Part shown: positions 47,252-57,349 of the stretch, piece by piece
Position numbering within the stretch: position 1 is the first letter of the stretch
Layout of the letters: each line of letters opens with the position of its first letter
NCBI RefSeq assembly: GCF_003261055.1
Contig: NZ_CP030073.1
Location: 7,936,001 to 8,000,000 of the forward strand
Direction of reading: 5' to 3'
Length of the DNA stretch: 64,000 nucleotides
From: Streptomyces cadmiisoli
Lineage (GTDB): Bacteria > Actinomycetota > Actinomycetes > Streptomycetales > Streptomycetaceae
The notes under the pieces: generated by a model
Told to the model about the DNA's origin: nothing
The model's database searches: none
What the model saw: the letters and a program-made list of their open reading frames with translations, nothing else
Translations under genes and position numbers: made by a program

Positions 47252-47574
47252 GCGTTCTTCGGCGCCGCCTGCTGCACGACGTCGAAGGACCACAGCGTGG
47301 AGCCGCTCGCGGCGGGCTTCGGGCGCTCGCCGCCTTCGCCGGTACCTTCGTGGGCGGCCTTCATGGAGCCCTCCATCCACGCCTGGAAGGACTCCTCGTC
47401 GCGCCAGCGGGTGTAGACGAGGTAGCTGTCGGTGCCCTCGACGGGCCGCAGGAGTTCGAACCACTCGAATCCGTCGGAGCTCTCGACGGCGTGGGCCCGG
47501 GAGGCGAAGCGCTTCTCCAGCGTCTCGCGCTGCTCGGCGGGAACGGTCAGTACGTTGATCTTGACTACGCTCAT
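47248..47574 (-). CDS. Antibiotic-biosynthesis-monooxygenase-like small protein
   Basis: A 108-residue dimeric alpha-beta barrel (ABM) protein; FEWFELLRPVEGTDSYLVYTRW carries the conserved Trp-rich strand. Family members include heme-degrading and quinone-forming monooxygenases. Three closely spaced ATGs (47574, 47580, 47583) are possible starts. Its TAG stop shares the CTAG palindrome with the stop of the convergent flavoprotein gene. The proximity to a BBE oxidase hints at a shared aromatic substrate but is not proof. Confidence 0.85.
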   Translation of the reverse strand: MSVVKINVLTVPAEQRETLEKRFASRAHAVESSDGFEWFELLRPVEGTDSYLVYTRWRDEESFQAWMEGSMKAAHEGTGEGGERPKPAASGSTLWSFDVVQQAAPKNA

Positions 47575-47718
47575 GGTCATCATCTTGCCGCACGCCGGCC
47601 GCGGGACGGACGACGGCCGGCCTTGTTCGCGCTGCGCCGCCGTCCCGGCGGCGCGGCGCTCTCCGGCTGCTTCGCGGCGCTGTCCGTGCCGGGGTGAGTG
47701 CCTCCGCTCCATGCGGCG

Positions 47719-48612
47719 TCAGTAGACGGACACGCCATAGGTGTTCAGCACTTCCTGGATCGGCTGGTAGTAGGAGGTCCCGCCGGTCGTGCAGTTCCCG
47801 GAGCCGCCGGAGAGGATGCCGATGACCTTGTCGCCCGCGTAGAGCGGGCCACCGCTGTCGCCGGGCTCGGCGCAGATGTTCGTCTGGATCAGCCCGTGAA
47901 CGGTCGCGCCGCTCCCGTAGTTGACGGTCACGTTCAAGGCGGTGACCACTCCGCAGCGGACACCCGTGGTGGCGCCGCGACGGCAGACGCTCTGACCGAC
48001 GAAGGCGGTCCCGGCCCCGGTCACATCGACCGTGCCGACGGTGCCGGGGTGCGGCACGGCGGGGTTGGCGTACCGGACGACGCCGAAGTCGTTGCCGGGG
48101 AAGCTGCTGCCGCCGGTGGGCCCGATCACCGTGGTCATGGCGGAGCTGGTGTACCAGGTGGGCGCGCCGTCCGCGCAGTGGCCGGCCGTGACGAAGTAGT
48201 ACGTCGAGCCGGCGCGTACGTTGACCCCCGCCGAGCAGCGCCGCCCGGAGGCGTGGATGCCGTCGCCGCCCGACACGAGGGTGCGCAGCCGTCCGTCGAG
48301 CCGTTCGAGGACGACGGTGCCGGGGAGACGTCCGGTGGCGTGGCGGAGCGCGGCCAGATCGGCGTCGCCGACGGTGGCGTCGACGAAGACCCGTACCGCG
48401 CCGGTGCGTCGGTCCGCGGTCCAGGCCGTCCCGGCGATCCCCAGCGACGCGACGGCGGAGGCGGCGCGGTCCGCGGCGGCGACCGAGGCCGTTCCGGACC
48501 CGGGCGTCGCGGCGGCGCCGGTGCCGGACACGGCCAGGGCGGCCATGGTGAACATGCTCAGCACAGCGGCGATCAGCCGGGAGTGCCGGACGGTCGTACG
48601 GCGTGCTCTCAT
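47719..48612 (-). CDS. Secreted serine protease, streptogrisin A/B type
   Basis: A 297-residue preproprotease. Signal peptide (1-36), a short prodomain (about 40-113) and a mature S1 domain beginning near VSGGDGIH. The triad is His145 (TAGHC), Asp175 (PGNDFGVV) and Ser253 (EPGDSGGP), with disulfide cysteines as in SGPA/SGPB. The length matches the streptogrisin A/B precursors rather than the longer C/D type at 12555-13706. Secreted endopeptidase for protein degradation. Start ATG 48612 behind GGGGGAA. Confidence 0.94.
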   Translation of the reverse strand: MRARRTTVRHSRLIAAVLSMFTMAALAVSGTGAAATPGSGTASVAAADRAASAVASLGIAGTAWTADRRTGAVRVFVDATVGDADLAALRHATGRLPGTVVLERLDGRLRTLVSGGDGIHASGRRCSAGVNVRAGSTYYFVTAGHCADGAPTWYTSSAMTTVIGPTGGSSFPGNDFGVVRYANPAVPHPGTVGTVDVTGAGTAFVGQSVCRRGATTGVRCGVVTALNVTVNYGSGATVHGLIQTNICAEPGDSGGPLYAGDKVIGILSGGSGNCTTGGTSYYQPIQEVLNTYGVSVY

Positions 48613-48921
48613 CACCGATTTCCCCCGAGACGGTTGGTCCAGTGCCGCGGCACTGGGTTCGCGACGGGCACACCCGGACGGTCACCGGGCGTACCGGGCT
48701 TGCTGTTCGGTGGCGCAGGTGCCGTGCGCGGTCCCGGTGAACGGGAGCCGATCCGGCGCCCATTGTGCCGGGCCGATCCGAGCGCGAACAGGCCAAGTCC
48801 GGTCGGGCTCCGGCCTTCCGCTCCGACGCGCATACGCGCGTAGACACGGGGGCACGATCTCCTGGCACCGTCCGCACAGTCACCCCACAGGAAACAGGAC
48901 TTGTCGCAGGAAGGGTTCCGA
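48613..48921. other. Divergent promoter region
   Basis: About 310 bases between the protease and the next secreted-protein gene, read divergently. No credible gene; promoters for both must lie here. I found no clear operator. Confidence 0.4.
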
Positions 48922-49446
48922 ATGAAGGTCGTCAACGTTGTGAAGGGCATGAGAATCAGGTCGATCCTGACCGCTCTCGCGCTGGTGATCGCGCCCGGCT
49001 TCGTCGTGGTCGGCGGCGCGGGTGAGGCGTTCGCCGCCACCAAGATCAGTCACGCCACCGCCACCTCGATGTTCCGGGACGCCGGCATCACCTGGTCGTC
49101 CTCCGGCGGTTGCTCCAACCGCAACAACCCCACGTGTACGTCCTTCGAGCAGCTCAACCTGGCCAGCGCCCAGGGTGCGCAGACCCTGAAGCGGGCCAGC
49201 GGATGCGCGCTCAACATCACCGGCGGCACCGAGACCGGACACGCCTCGGGCACGTACTCCCACTGGAACGGCTACAAGCTCGACTACAGCAAGATCGCGT
49301 GCGTCGGGAACTACATCAAGAACAACTTCACGTACATCGGTGTGCGCGGTGACGGCGCCCCGCAGTGGCGGTCCGGTTCCGGCAACATCTACGCGGACGA
49401 GGGCAACCACTGGGACGTCACGTACTACAACTGCGGCGGCTGCTGA
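48922..49446 (+). CDS. Small secreted protein with hedgehog/M15-peptidase-like metal pattern
   Basis: A 174-residue exported protein (signal peptide 1-39, cleavage near AFAAT). The mature domain has Cys pairs and the pattern SHWNGYKLD (His114, Asp121) and, 42 residues later, EGNHWDV (His163). H-x6-D ... H is the zinc-binding arrangement of the M15 D-Ala-D-Ala peptidase/hedgehog fold. A glycine and lysine sit where M15 proteins have the G-x-A/K between the ligands. Function unknown; a cell-wall hydrolase or a non-catalytic relative is possible. ATG 48922 follows AAGGG. Confidence 0.7.
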   Translation: MKVVNVVKGMRIRSILTALALVIAPGFVVVGGAGEAFAATKISHATATSMFRDAGITWSSSGGCSNRNNPTCTSFEQLNLASAQGAQTLKRASGCALNITGGTETGHASGTYSHWNGYKLDYSKIACVGNYIKNNFTYIGVRGDGAPQWRSGSGNIYADEGNHWDVTYYNCGGC

Positions 49447-49710
49447 GCCGCGGGACGCGTACGCGGCCCGGCCGTCCGGGATCGTGCTGCTTCCGTGCCC
49501 GCCGCGTCATGAGGACCGGGCGTGGCACCGCCTCGACGCGCCGTGATGCTCCGTTCGAGTGGTGCCCGCCTGGAGTCGGTCGTAGCGTCGAGACAGGTAC
49601 GACCGCTCATGAGCGGACGGCGAAGCCGTCCGGTGTCCGTGTGTCGCCGTGGCCCCCGTCTCGGCCGGCGCACGGACAGCGGATGCGGACACGAACGGCC
49701 GGGAGCGGAT

Positions 49711-50178
49711 ATGCGGCAATTCACGATCAGCAAGGTGGTCACGTTCTGCGCCGCCGCCACTCTCGTGGCGGCCATGGGGACGGCTTCCGCCGCCCCTTCG
49801 GGCACGCCCTCCGCGGCGTCGGCCCCGGCGAAGTGGACCCACGCCCCTGTGCTCGTCGACTGCTTCTGGAAGTCCCAGGTGCGCCCCGAGGACTTCATTC
49901 TGGCCTGCGGTGACGGCAACAGCCGTCTCACGAAGCTCGATTGGTCGCACTGGAACCGCCGCTCGGCGGTGGCCAGGGGCCTCAACGCGGTGAACGACTG
50001 TCTGCCGTACTGTGCGGCGGGCCGGTTCCACTCCTATGCCGTCAAGGTCCGGCTCGACCGTCCCGAAGCGTGGGAGCGGCACCCTGACTTGAAGCACTAC
50101 ACGCGGATCACGCTCACCTATCCCCATGACAGGCCCGAGCGGGTGCCCCGTACGGTGACGTACTCGCTCTGGAACTGA
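49711..50178 (+). CDS. Small secreted protein of unknown function
   Basis: A 155-residue exported protein: signal peptide 1-27 (cleavage near ASAA), then a compact domain with four cysteines (DCFWKS, ILACGDGN, DCLPYC) that could form two disulfides, and a conserved-looking LACGDGNSRLTKLDWSHWN block. This type recurs as a short secreted protein in streptomycetes; no function known. The ATG at 49711 follows GGGAG by 5 bases. Separate from the preceding gene by 264 bases with no gene. Confidence 0.75.
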   Translation: MRQFTISKVVTFCAAATLVAAMGTASAAPSGTPSAASAPAKWTHAPVLVDCFWKSQVRPEDFILACGDGNSRLTKLDWSHWNRRSAVARGLNAVNDCLPYCAAGRFHSYAVKVRLDRPEAWERHPDLKHYTRITLTYPHDRPERVPRTVTYSLWN

Positions 50179-50202
50179 CAGGCCGTCAGAACCCTTCAGG
50201 GG

Positions 50203-51324
50203 TCACCGGGCGGCCCGCGCCTCGGGGCGCACGGTGAGTGTGCGGTCGGGGCGCAGCTCCACGCGAACGCCCGCGCTGATCCGGTCGAGCGTCGTCCGCA
50301 GCCACACCCGGTCCCGGTCGGCCGCGGGTTCCAGCCGCATCCGCCGGACCCCCAGCGGCACCATGCGCAGGCCGGTCAGGCGTCCGGTGCCCGCCTCGAC
50401 CGTCACGAGGTAGGCGAGGCGGAGGTCGTCGCGGTACTTCTCGTACCCGGAGATGCCCTCGTAGTCGTCGATGAAGTCGCCGCAGCCGTGCAGGATCAAC
50501 CGGTCCCGGTACACCTCCAGGGGGCGCGGGTGGTGCGAGGAATGGCCGTGGACGATGTCCGCACCGCCGTCCACCAGGGCGTGCGCGAACCGGATCTGGT
50601 CCCGGGGCACGCCATAGCCCCAGTTGGAGCCCCAGTGCACCGAGACGACCGTGACGTCCCCGGGTCGACCGGCCGACCTCATGCGGCGGGCCACGGCACC
50701 GGCCGCTTCCGGCGAGAGGTCGGGCAGACGGGCGACGCCGGGCCGGTCCGCCGTGGCCGCCCAGTCGGACGGGATCCCGCTGGACGCCGCTCCGAGGGCG
50801 AACACCAGCACGCGGCCGGCCGGGTCCAGGGGGACCACCGCGGGTGCGAAGGCCTCGGTGGCGTCGCGCCCCGCGCCCGCCGTGCGCAGGCCGGCGCGGG
50901 CCAGCGTCGACAGGGTCTCGGCCAGACCGGGGCGGCCGAAATCCAGTACGTGGTTGTTGGCCAGGACGCAGACGTCGGGCCGGGCCGCCGTCAGGGCGGT
51001 GACGTTGTCCGGGTGCATCCGGTAGTGGACCGCCTTGCCCGGGGCGAACCCGGCGCAGCGGGTGACCGAGGTCTCCAGGTTGATGATCCGGACGTCCGGT
51101 GCGGCGTCGGCGAGCACCCGAAGCGCCTCGCCCCAGGGCCAGGACGCGTCGACCGGCGCGGGGACAGGGCCGTTGACGGCCTCGGCCAGCGCCACGTAGG
51201 AGCGGGCGTCGGCGACGTGGTCCTCCCGCAGCGCCGGGTCACCGGGGTGGGGGAGGATCTGGTCGACGCCGCGCCCGAGCATCACGTCACCGCACAGGAA
51301 CAGCGTCACCGCGCGGTCGGCCAT
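50203..51324 (-). CDS. CapA/PgsA-like metallophosphatase-fold protein
   Basis: A 373-residue protein of the CapA family (calcineurin-like fold). Metal-site motifs are visible: FLCGDVMLGRG (near 10-20), INLETSVT, LANNHVLDFG (near 145) and HWGSNWGYG ... HGHSSHHP (near 237-275). CapA proteins function in poly-gamma-glutamate synthesis or anchoring, but no capBC genes are adjacent and no signal peptide is present, so the role is unclear. Converges on the secreted-protein gene. Confidence 0.88.
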   Translation of the reverse strand: MADRAVTLFLCGDVMLGRGVDQILPHPGDPALREDHVADARSYVALAEAVNGPVPAPVDASWPWGEALRVLADAAPDVRIINLETSVTRCAGFAPGKAVHYRMHPDNVTALTAARPDVCVLANNHVLDFGRPGLAETLSTLARAGLRTAGAGRDATEAFAPAVVPLDPAGRVLVFALGAASSGIPSDWAATADRPGVARLPDLSPEAAGAVARRMRSAGRPGDVTVVSVHWGSNWGYGVPRDQIRFAHALVDGGADIVHGHSSHHPRPLEVYRDRLILHGCGDFIDDYEGISGYEKYRDDLRLAYLVTVEAGTGRLTGLRMVPLGVRRMRLEPAADRDRVWLRTTLDRISAGVRVELRPDRTLTVRPEARAAR

Positions 51325-51464
51325 GTCTCCACCGTAAGGCGGCCGCGTCACGGTTCCTGGCGCGATCCCGGTCCGTCGGCGTGACAGCCGGCCGCCGCGG
51401 CGGGTACCCGGTGCTGAGTGGCGAGGGCGCATCGGCCACGGGGCCGGCAGCCCTGAGGAAGAAG

Positions 51465-52145
51465 ATGATGTCGATGATCTCCCGGGTGGTCTCGGTGCCC
51501 GCCGACGGCGCGTCGCTCGTGGGTGACCTCGTCGTCCCGGAGCCGGCGCGCGGAGTGGTGCTGTTCGCGCACGGCAGCGGCAGCTCGCGGCACAGCCCGC
51601 GCAACCGCATGGTCGCCGCCGAGCTGCACACCGCCGCACTGGCGACCTTGCTGATGGACCTGCTCACCGAGCGGGAGGACCGGTACGACGCGCGGACGGC
51701 CGAGTACCGGTTCGACATTCCGCTGCTGGGCCAGCGGCTGGTGGCCGCGATCGACTGGCTGGAGCGGCAACCGCAGGTCGGCGAGCTTCCGCTCGCCCTC
51801 TTCGGTGCCAGCACCGGCGCGGCGGCGGCGCTGGTGGCCGCCGCCGCACGACCGCACCGGGTACTGACCGTGGTCTCGCGCGGCGGGCGGCCCGATCTGG
51901 CCGGCGACGCCCTGGACGCGGTGCGGGCGCCGGTGCTGCTGATCGTCGGCGGCGACGACCGGCAGGTGCTGCGGCTCAACGAGGAGGCGGCCCGGCGCCT
52001 GCCGGCCCCGCACACGCTCCATGTGGTGCCCGGGGCCACCCACCTCTTCGAGGAACCGGGCGCGCTGGAGGAGGCCGCCGCCGTCGCACGGCAATGGTGC
52101 GCGCAGCGCGTGCGGGCCGCCCGCGAGGCCGCCCAGCGGCGTTGA
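51465..52145 (+). CDS. Alpha/beta hydrolase (dienelactone-hydrolase-like)
   Basis: A 226-residue cytoplasmic alpha/beta hydrolase. The nucleophile elbow is FGASTGAAAAL (Ser near residue 115), the acid is in LIVGGDDRQV and the His in GATHLFEE. LFAHGSGSSRHSPRN forms the oxyanion region. The first ATG with an AGGA site is 51465. Substrate unknown. Divergent from the CapA-like gene. Confidence 0.88.
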   Translation: MMSMISRVVSVPADGASLVGDLVVPEPARGVVLFAHGSGSSRHSPRNRMVAAELHTAALATLLMDLLTEREDRYDARTAEYRFDIPLLGQRLVAAIDWLERQPQVGELPLALFGASTGAAAALVAAAARPHRVLTVVSRGGRPDLAGDALDAVRAPVLLIVGGDDRQVLRLNEEAARRLPAPHTLHVVPGATHLFEEPGALEEAAAVARQWCAQRVRAAREAAQRR

Positions 52146-52272
52146 CCGACGCCGGACCGGCCCGCCGTGCGAGGTGCCCGGCGTGTCCGCGCCGCCCGAG
52201 ACACGTGCTGCCACCCGGTGCGCCGCTCCCGGGCGCCTTGCCCGTGGCCGACGCCGGGCGCACCCTGGTCCT

Positions 52273-53031
52273 ATGGGTGCTCCTGACGGCCCCACGCTCA
52301 TCACGTCCGTACAGCGCGCGTTCCGCTTGCTGGAGGCGGCGAGCGCACACGAGAACGGCGCGCCGGCGAAGCAACTGGCCAGGGAGACCGGGCTCCCCCT
52401 GGCGACCGCCTACCACCTGCTGCGGACGCTGGTGCACGACGGCTACGTACGGAAGCTGGACGACGGCGGGTTCGTGCTGGGCGACAAGTTGCAGGCACTG
52501 CGGTCCTCGGGCCGCGGACAGGCGCTGCTCAGCCGCATCCGTCCCGCGCTGGCCGCGCTGCGGGACGAGCTGGCGACCGCCACCTACCTCACGTTCTACG
52601 AGGAGGGCGAGATCCGGGTCGCCGAGATCGTCGACGGGCCGCGGGCGCCCCGGGTCGACCTCTGGGTCGGCTTCGAGGACGCGGGGCACGCCACCGCGCT
52701 GGGCAAGTGCGTGCTGCGGGAACTGGACGACGAGGCGCGTCGGGAGTACCTCTCCCGGCACGCCCTCGCCGACCTCACACCGCGCACCATCACCAACGGG
52801 CCGGAGCTGCTGCGCCGGCTCGACACCTCGCCGGTGGCCCCGGCGGTCACGGACCTGGAGGAGTACGCCCTGGGTACGGTGTGCGTCGCCGTGCCCGTGT
52901 ACAGCGGCGACACCCTCGGCTCGCTCGGTGTCTCCATGCCGGCCGACCGGCTGTCCCGCCTGGAGGAGGTCCGGGCCCGGCTGCTCCCGACGGCGAGTCG
53001 GGTGACCCGGAGCCTTTCGCTCACTATCTGA
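52273..53031 (+). CDS. IclR-family transcriptional regulator
   Basis: A 252-residue IclR protein: winged helix-turn-helix (about 8-70, AKQLARETGLPLATAYHLLRTL) and an effector-binding domain (90-245) with the typical GHATALGKCVLREL and SLGVSMPADRL segments. Its target is unclear because the neighbours are a hydrolase (same strand, upstream) and a SpoIIE phosphatase downstream. No good ribosome binding site precedes ATG 52273. Confidence 0.9.
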   Translation: MGAPDGPTLITSVQRAFRLLEAASAHENGAPAKQLARETGLPLATAYHLLRTLVHDGYVRKLDDGGFVLGDKLQALRSSGRGQALLSRIRPALAALRDELATATYLTFYEEGEIRVAEIVDGPRAPRVDLWVGFEDAGHATALGKCVLRELDDEARREYLSRHALADLTPRTITNGPELLRRLDTSPVAPAVTDLEEYALGTVCVAVPVYSGDTLGSLGVSMPADRLSRLEEVRARLLPTASRVTRSLSLTI

Positions 53032-53136
53032 AAATCACGTCCTTGTGGCATCCGCACCGAACCAGTTTCCTGGATGAAACGGACAAGTCGGGAGAATCGC
53101 TCCTCCCGCGAGCACAGGTGAGGACTGCGGACACAC

Positions 53137-54327
53137 ATGACTCAGGCCCGAGCCCATGGTGGCGGACCCCGGCCGACGAGGACCTTCAACCGCCGACCGG
53201 CCTGTCTCCGAGACGCTTTCCGTGGGCGCGTGGCCGGCCGGCTGGGAGTGGGCGCCCCCGCACTGCCCGTGCTGATCGTCTCGGTCATCGTGTCCGTCGC
53301 CTTCTTCGGCGGCGCCGGAATGATCTGGTTGCCGCTGCTCGTGGCCGGACCCGCGCTGGCCGCCAGCACCAACGGACCGCACGGGGTCCTGTGCGTGGGT
53401 CTGTTCGCCACGGCGCTGGGCACCGCGCTCGGGCTCCGCGACGACGTGCCGAGCAGCGAACTGGCCGCCGTCCTGTCCGCCCTGGTGGCCGTCACCCTGG
53501 CGAGCGCCCTGGCCAGCGCGCTGCGCGGCCGTCGTGAGCGGGTGCTCGCGGCCGTCCGCTCGGTGGCGGAGGCCGCTCAGCACGCACTGCTGAAGCCGGT
53601 GCCGGACACCGTCGGGCCGTTCCGGGTGGCCGTCCGCTACAGCGCCGCGGCGGCGGAGGCCCGCATCGGCGGCGACCTGTACGCGCTGATCCCGACCCCC
53701 TTCGGCGTCAGGATGATCGTCGGGGACGTACGGGGCAAGGGACTGCCCGCCGTGGGGACCGCCGCCCTCGTGCTCGGTGTGTTCCGCGAGGCCGCCTACG
53801 ACGAGCCCGACCTGCTCGCCGTCGTCGACCGGATCGAGCGGAGCCTGGCCCGCAACCTCGGTCACGACGACTTCGTGACCGCCGTGGTCGCCGGATACCG
53901 GGGGACGGGGCAGGTCGAAGTGGTCAACTGCGGACACGCGCCGCCGCTGCTGGTCCGCGGGTGCGGCAGCGTGCTGGCGGTGGAGCCCACCCTCCCGGCG
54001 CCGCCCCTCGGACTGCGCGCCCTCTCCGGCGAGGCCCCCGGCCTTCAGGTGCTGCCCTTCGCCGACGGGGACCAGCTGCTGCTCTACACCGACGGCGTCA
54101 CCGAGGCGCGCAACCAGAGCCGGGAGTTCTACCCGCTCGCCGAAGGGCTTGCCCGGCATGTGTGCGAGGAGCCGGCCCGCACACTCACCGCACTGCACGA
54201 CGAACTGCTGACGCACGTGGGCGGCCGGCTGCACGACGACGCGGCACTGCTCCTGCTGCGCAAACCGGGCCTGTCGGAGGGCGGTGAAGGGGCGCACGCG
54301 GGGTTGTCCGGCGCGGCCCTCAGCTAG
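53137..54327 (+). CDS. Membrane-bound SpoIIE-type PP2C phosphatase
   Basis: A 396-residue protein. Three or so membrane helices (about 40-125) precede a PP2C_SpoIIE domain (about 155-385) with GGDLYALI (second metal site), VGDVRGKGLPAVG and TDGVTEARN. It should dephosphorylate an anti-sigma-factor antagonist at the membrane. An RsbW-like kinase gene converges on it 55 bases downstream, so the pair may form one partner-switching circuit. Confidence 0.9.
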   Translation: MTQARAHGGGPRPTRTFNRRPACLRDAFRGRVAGRLGVGAPALPVLIVSVIVSVAFFGGAGMIWLPLLVAGPALAASTNGPHGVLCVGLFATALGTALGLRDDVPSSELAAVLSALVAVTLASALASALRGRRERVLAAVRSVAEAAQHALLKPVPDTVGPFRVAVRYSAAAAEARIGGDLYALIPTPFGVRMIVGDVRGKGLPAVGTAALVLGVFREAAYDEPDLLAVVDRIERSLARNLGHDDFVTAVVAGYRGTGQVEVVNCGHAPPLLVRGCGSVLAVEPTLPAPPLGLRALSGEAPGLQVLPFADGDQLLLYTDGVTEARNQSREFYPLAEGLARHVCEEPARTLTALHDELLTHVGGRLHDDAALLLLRKPGLSEGGEGAHAGLSGAALS

Positions 54328-54382
54328 TGCCGCGTCAGGCAACGTTCGCCCCGTCGCGACCGGTCCCACGCACCCGCGTCCG

Positions 54383-54829
54383 TCACATCGCGACGAGTTC
54401 CGCCCACCAGGTGACCCCGGCGGGGTGGACACGTATGCCGTGCCGGGTCGCCAGTGCCTTCACGATCTCCATCCCGCGGCCGTGCTCGTCCGGGTCGATC
54501 CCCTCCGGGCTCTGCCCCGGCGCGAGCCTGGGGCCGGCGTCGGTGACCTCGCAGCGAAGCGTGCCGCGGCCGTCGCTCCCGGCCCAGGACAGCCGCAGCT
54601 CCGCCGGGGGCAGGGCGTGCACGATCGCGTTGGTGAGCAGCTCCGACACCACCAGCAGGGCGTCCTCGAAGATCTTGGGGCAGACCCTCCACTCGTCCAG
54701 AACCGCCCTCACGCGTCGGCGCACCACGGAGACCGCCCCCGGAGCGTGCGGCAGCGGGCAGACGTCTTCCAGCGCCGCCAGGGGTTTCCTGTGGAGTGGT
54801 AGCGGCTGACTGTTGAGCTGTAGCGCCAT
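54383..54829 (-). CDS. RsbW-like anti-sigma ATP-binding protein
   Basis: A 148-residue HATPase_c protein of the RsbW/SpoIIAB type. The N box is VVSELLTNAIVHA (near 60-73), and the G1/G2-type boxes VTDAGPRLAPG and DEHGRGMEIVKALA follow. Such proteins bind sigma factors and phosphorylate antagonist proteins; many orphan copies exist in streptomycetes. No sigma or STAS gene is adjacent. It is tail-to-tail with the SpoIIE phosphatase. Confidence 0.9.
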   Translation of the reverse strand: MALQLNSQPLPLHRKPLAALEDVCPLPHAPGAVSVVRRRVRAVLDEWRVCPKIFEDALLVVSELLTNAIVHALPPAELRLSWAGSDGRGTLRCEVTDAGPRLAPGQSPEGIDPDEHGRGMEIVKALATRHGIRVHPAGVTWWAELVAM

Positions 54830-55014
54830 CTGCTCTCCTCCGCTGTGCGCTGTGGGCCGGACGCCGGACCGCAGCGTGCAGGGCTGGGCCTCATGGCACG
54901 CTAGAGAGTGTGGCGTGAAGGGTCAACGAACATCGGTCGGCATTACCGAACGAGGCGGTCCTCGCCCCACCGGCCCGGCGGCCCGCCCGTACGGCGGACG
55001 CGCTCTCACCCGGC

Positions 55015-55020
55015 TAGGCT
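55015..55020 (+). promoter_or_regulatory. Possible -10 box of a leaderless gylR transcript
   Basis: TAGGCT lies 6 bases before the ATG at 55027 and no Shine-Dalgarno sequence is present, which fits leaderless transcription. No -35 consensus at 17-18 bases. Confidence 0.35.
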
Positions 55021-55026
55021 CGATTC

Positions 55027-55794
55027 ATGGCCGGCCCAGTTCAGTCGATCGAACGGGCGGCGGCGATTCTGCGTCTGCTCGCCGGAGGGCCCCGCCGACT
55101 CGGACTCGGCGAGGTGGCCTCATCGCTCGGGCTGGCGAAGGGAACCGCCCACGGCATCCTGCGCACACTACAGCACGTGGATTTCGTGGAGCAGGACGAG
55201 GCGACCGGAAAGTACCAGCTCGGCGCCGCCCTGCTGCACCTCGGCACCAGCTACCTCGACGTCAACGAGCTGCGGTCGCGGTCGATCAACTGGGCCGACG
55301 CCCTGGCCGCGCGCAGCGGCGAAGCGGTCCGTCTCGGCACGTACCTGGAGGGCAGGGTCCTGATCGTGCACCACGTGTTCCGGCCGGACGACACACTCCA
55401 GACCCTGGACGTGGGCACGCTCCTGCCGCTGCACGCCTCCTCCCTCGGCAAGGTGCTGCTGGCCTACCGCGCCGCACCCCTGGACGCGGCCCTGGAGGCG
55501 GGTCTGGACGCCTACACCCGGCACACCCTGGTGACCCCGGAACAGCTCGCGCGGGCCCTCGCCGGGGTCCAGGAGCAGGGCTGGGCCGCCGAGGTCCAGG
55601 AAATGAGCATGGGCGGGGCCGGTATCGCCGCTCCCATCCGGGGTCATGGCGGCCTGGTGGTCGGGGCCGTCGGACTCTCCGGTCCGGTGGAGCGGATCTG
55701 CGACAGCCAGGACCGCCCCCGGTCGACTCTGGTGACCCTGCTCCGGGACGCCGCACGGGCGATCTCCAGAGACCTGGGTGCCACTCGCTGGTGA
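55027..55794 (+). CDS. gylR: GylR-type glycerol operon repressor (IclR family)
   Basis: A 255-residue IclR-family regulator very like GylR, the glycerol-responsive repressor of the gyl operon. The helix-turn-helix contains [24 protein letters not shown] (about 25-48) and the effector domain follows (80-250, [27 protein letters not shown]). It lies 40 bases upstream of glpK on the same strand, the canonical regulatory position. Glycerol-3-phosphate or glycerol should relieve repression. Confidence 0.9.
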   Translation: MAGPVQSIERAAAILRLLAGGPRRLGLGEVASSLGLAKGTAHGILRTLQHVDFVEQDEATGKYQLGAALLHLGTSYLDVNELRSRSINWADALAARSGEAVRLGTYLEGRVLIVHHVFRPDDTLQTLDVGTLLPLHASSLGKVLLAYRAAPLDAALEAGLDAYTRHTLVTPEQLARALAGVQEQGWAAEVQEMSMGGAGIAAPIRGHGGLVVGAVGLSGPVERICDSQDRPRSTLVTLLRDAARAISRDLGATRW

Positions 55795-55834
55795 TCCCAC
55801 CGTCTCCGCGCCACCTCGGAAGGGAGCTCTGATC

Positions 55835-57349
55835 ATGGTTGAGCGGTATGTGTTGTCCATAGATCAGGGCACCAACTCCACCCGCTGCATCCTGTTCGAC
55901 CACCACGGGCGGCTCGTCTCGGTCGCCCAGCGGGAGCACCAGCAGCACTTCCCGCGGCCCGGCTGGGTCGAGCACGACGCCGTCGAGATCTGGCGCAATC
56001 TTCAGCGCGTCGTGCCCGAGGCCCTGTCCACCGCGGGCGTCGCGGCCGAGGAGGTCGCCGCCATCGGCGTCGCCAACCAGCGCGAGACGACGGTCCTGTG
56101 GGACCGGCGCACCGGCGCACCCCTGCGGCGGGCGATCGTCTGGCAGGACACCCGCACGGCATCGCTCGTCGACGGCCTCCGGCAGCAGCCCGGGGACGAG
56201 TTCTTCCTGGAGCGCTGCGGCCTGGCGCCCTCGACCTACTTCTCGGCGCTGCGCATCCGCTGGATGTTCGACGAGGTCGACGGGCTCAAGGAGCGTGCGG
56301 ACGCCGGCGAGGTGCTGTTCGGCACGATGGAGAGCTGGCTGATCTGGAACCTCACCGGGGGCACGGAAGGCGGCCTGCACATCACCGACCCCACCAATGC
56401 CAGCCGCACCATGCTGATGAACATCCGCACGCTCGCCTGGGACGAGGAACTGCTGGCGTTCTTCGGCGTCCCCCGCGCCATGCTGCCCGGTATCCGGTCC
56501 TCCGCCGAGCACTACGGCGACGCCCGCTCCGTCCTGCCGGGCATCGGCATCACGGCCGCGCTCGGCGACCAGCAGGCCGCCCTGTTCGGGCAGACCTGCT
56601 TCTCCCCGGGCGAAGCCAAGTGCACCTACGGCACGGGCAGCTTCCTGCTGCTCAACACCGGCACCGACCTCGTGCGGTCCCGGCACGGGCTCCTGTCCAC
56701 CGTCGCCTACAAGATCGGGGACCAGCCCCAGGCCTACGCCCTGGAAGGGTCGATAGCCGTCACCGGATCACTGGTCCAGTGGTTTCGCGACCGGCTGGGG
56801 CTGATCAGCAGCGCGGCGGAGATCGAGACGCTCGCGCGGACGGTGGAGGACAACGGCGGCTGCTACATCGTCCCCGCGTTCTCGGGCCTGTTCGCCCCCC
56901 GCTGGCGCAGCGACGCGCGCGGCGTCATCGTCGGCCTGACCTCGTACATCACCAGGGGGCACCTGGCCCGGGCCGTCCTGGAGGCCACCGGCTGGCAGAC
57001 CCGCGAGGTCGTCGACGCGATGAACGCCGACTCCTCGGTGGCGCTGCGGGAGCTGAAGGTCGACGGCGGCATGACCGCGGACAACCTGCTCATGCAGTTC
57101 GTGGCCGACGTCCTCGACGTGCCCGTGGTGCGGCCCCTGGTCGCCGAGACCGTCTCCCTCGGCGCGGCCTACGCCGCCGGGCTCGCGGCGGGCTTCTGGC
57201 CCGACCTGGAAGTGCTGCGCCGCAACTGGCACCGCGCCGCCCAGTGGCTGCCGGACATGGATCCCGAGGACCGGGAGCTGGAGTACGAGAACTGGCAGCG
57301 AGCCGTGGAGCGGTCGCTCGGGTGGGTCAGACCCCCGAGGCCCACCTGA
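55835..57349 (+). CDS. glpK: Glycerol kinase
   Basis: A 504-residue FGGY kinase that phosphorylates glycerol to glycerol-3-phosphate. The N-terminal ATPase loop [15 protein letters not shown] (about 8-22), the substrate region [37 protein letters not shown] and [12 protein letters not shown] are intact, so full activity is expected. The ATG at 55835 follows AGGGAG. Unusually no glpF upstream or glpD downstream is present. A 14-bp tandem duplication spans the stop codon. Confidence 0.97.
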   Translation: MVERYVLSIDQGTNSTRCILFDHHGRLVSVAQREHQQHFPRPGWVEHDAVEIWRNLQRVVPEALSTAGVAAEEVAAIGVANQRETTVLWDRRTGAPLRRAIVWQDTRTASLVDGLRQQPGDEFFLERCGLAPSTYFSALRIRWMFDEVDGLKERADAGEVLFGTMESWLIWNLTGGTEGGLHITDPTNASRTMLMNIRTLAWDEELLAFFGVPRAMLPGIRSSAEHYGDARSVLPGIGITAALGDQQAALFGQTCFSPGEAKCTYGTGSFLLLNTGTDLVRSRHGLLSTVAYKIGDQPQAYALEGSIAVTGSLVQWFRDRLGLISSAAEIETLARTVEDNGGCYIVPAFSGLFAPRWRSDARGVIVGLTSYITRGHLARAVLEATGWQTREVVDAMNADSSVALRELKVDGGMTADNLLMQFVADVLDVPVVRPLVAETVSLGAAYAAGLAAGFWPDLEVLRRNWHRAAQWLPDMDPEDRELEYENWQRAVERSLGWVRPPRPT

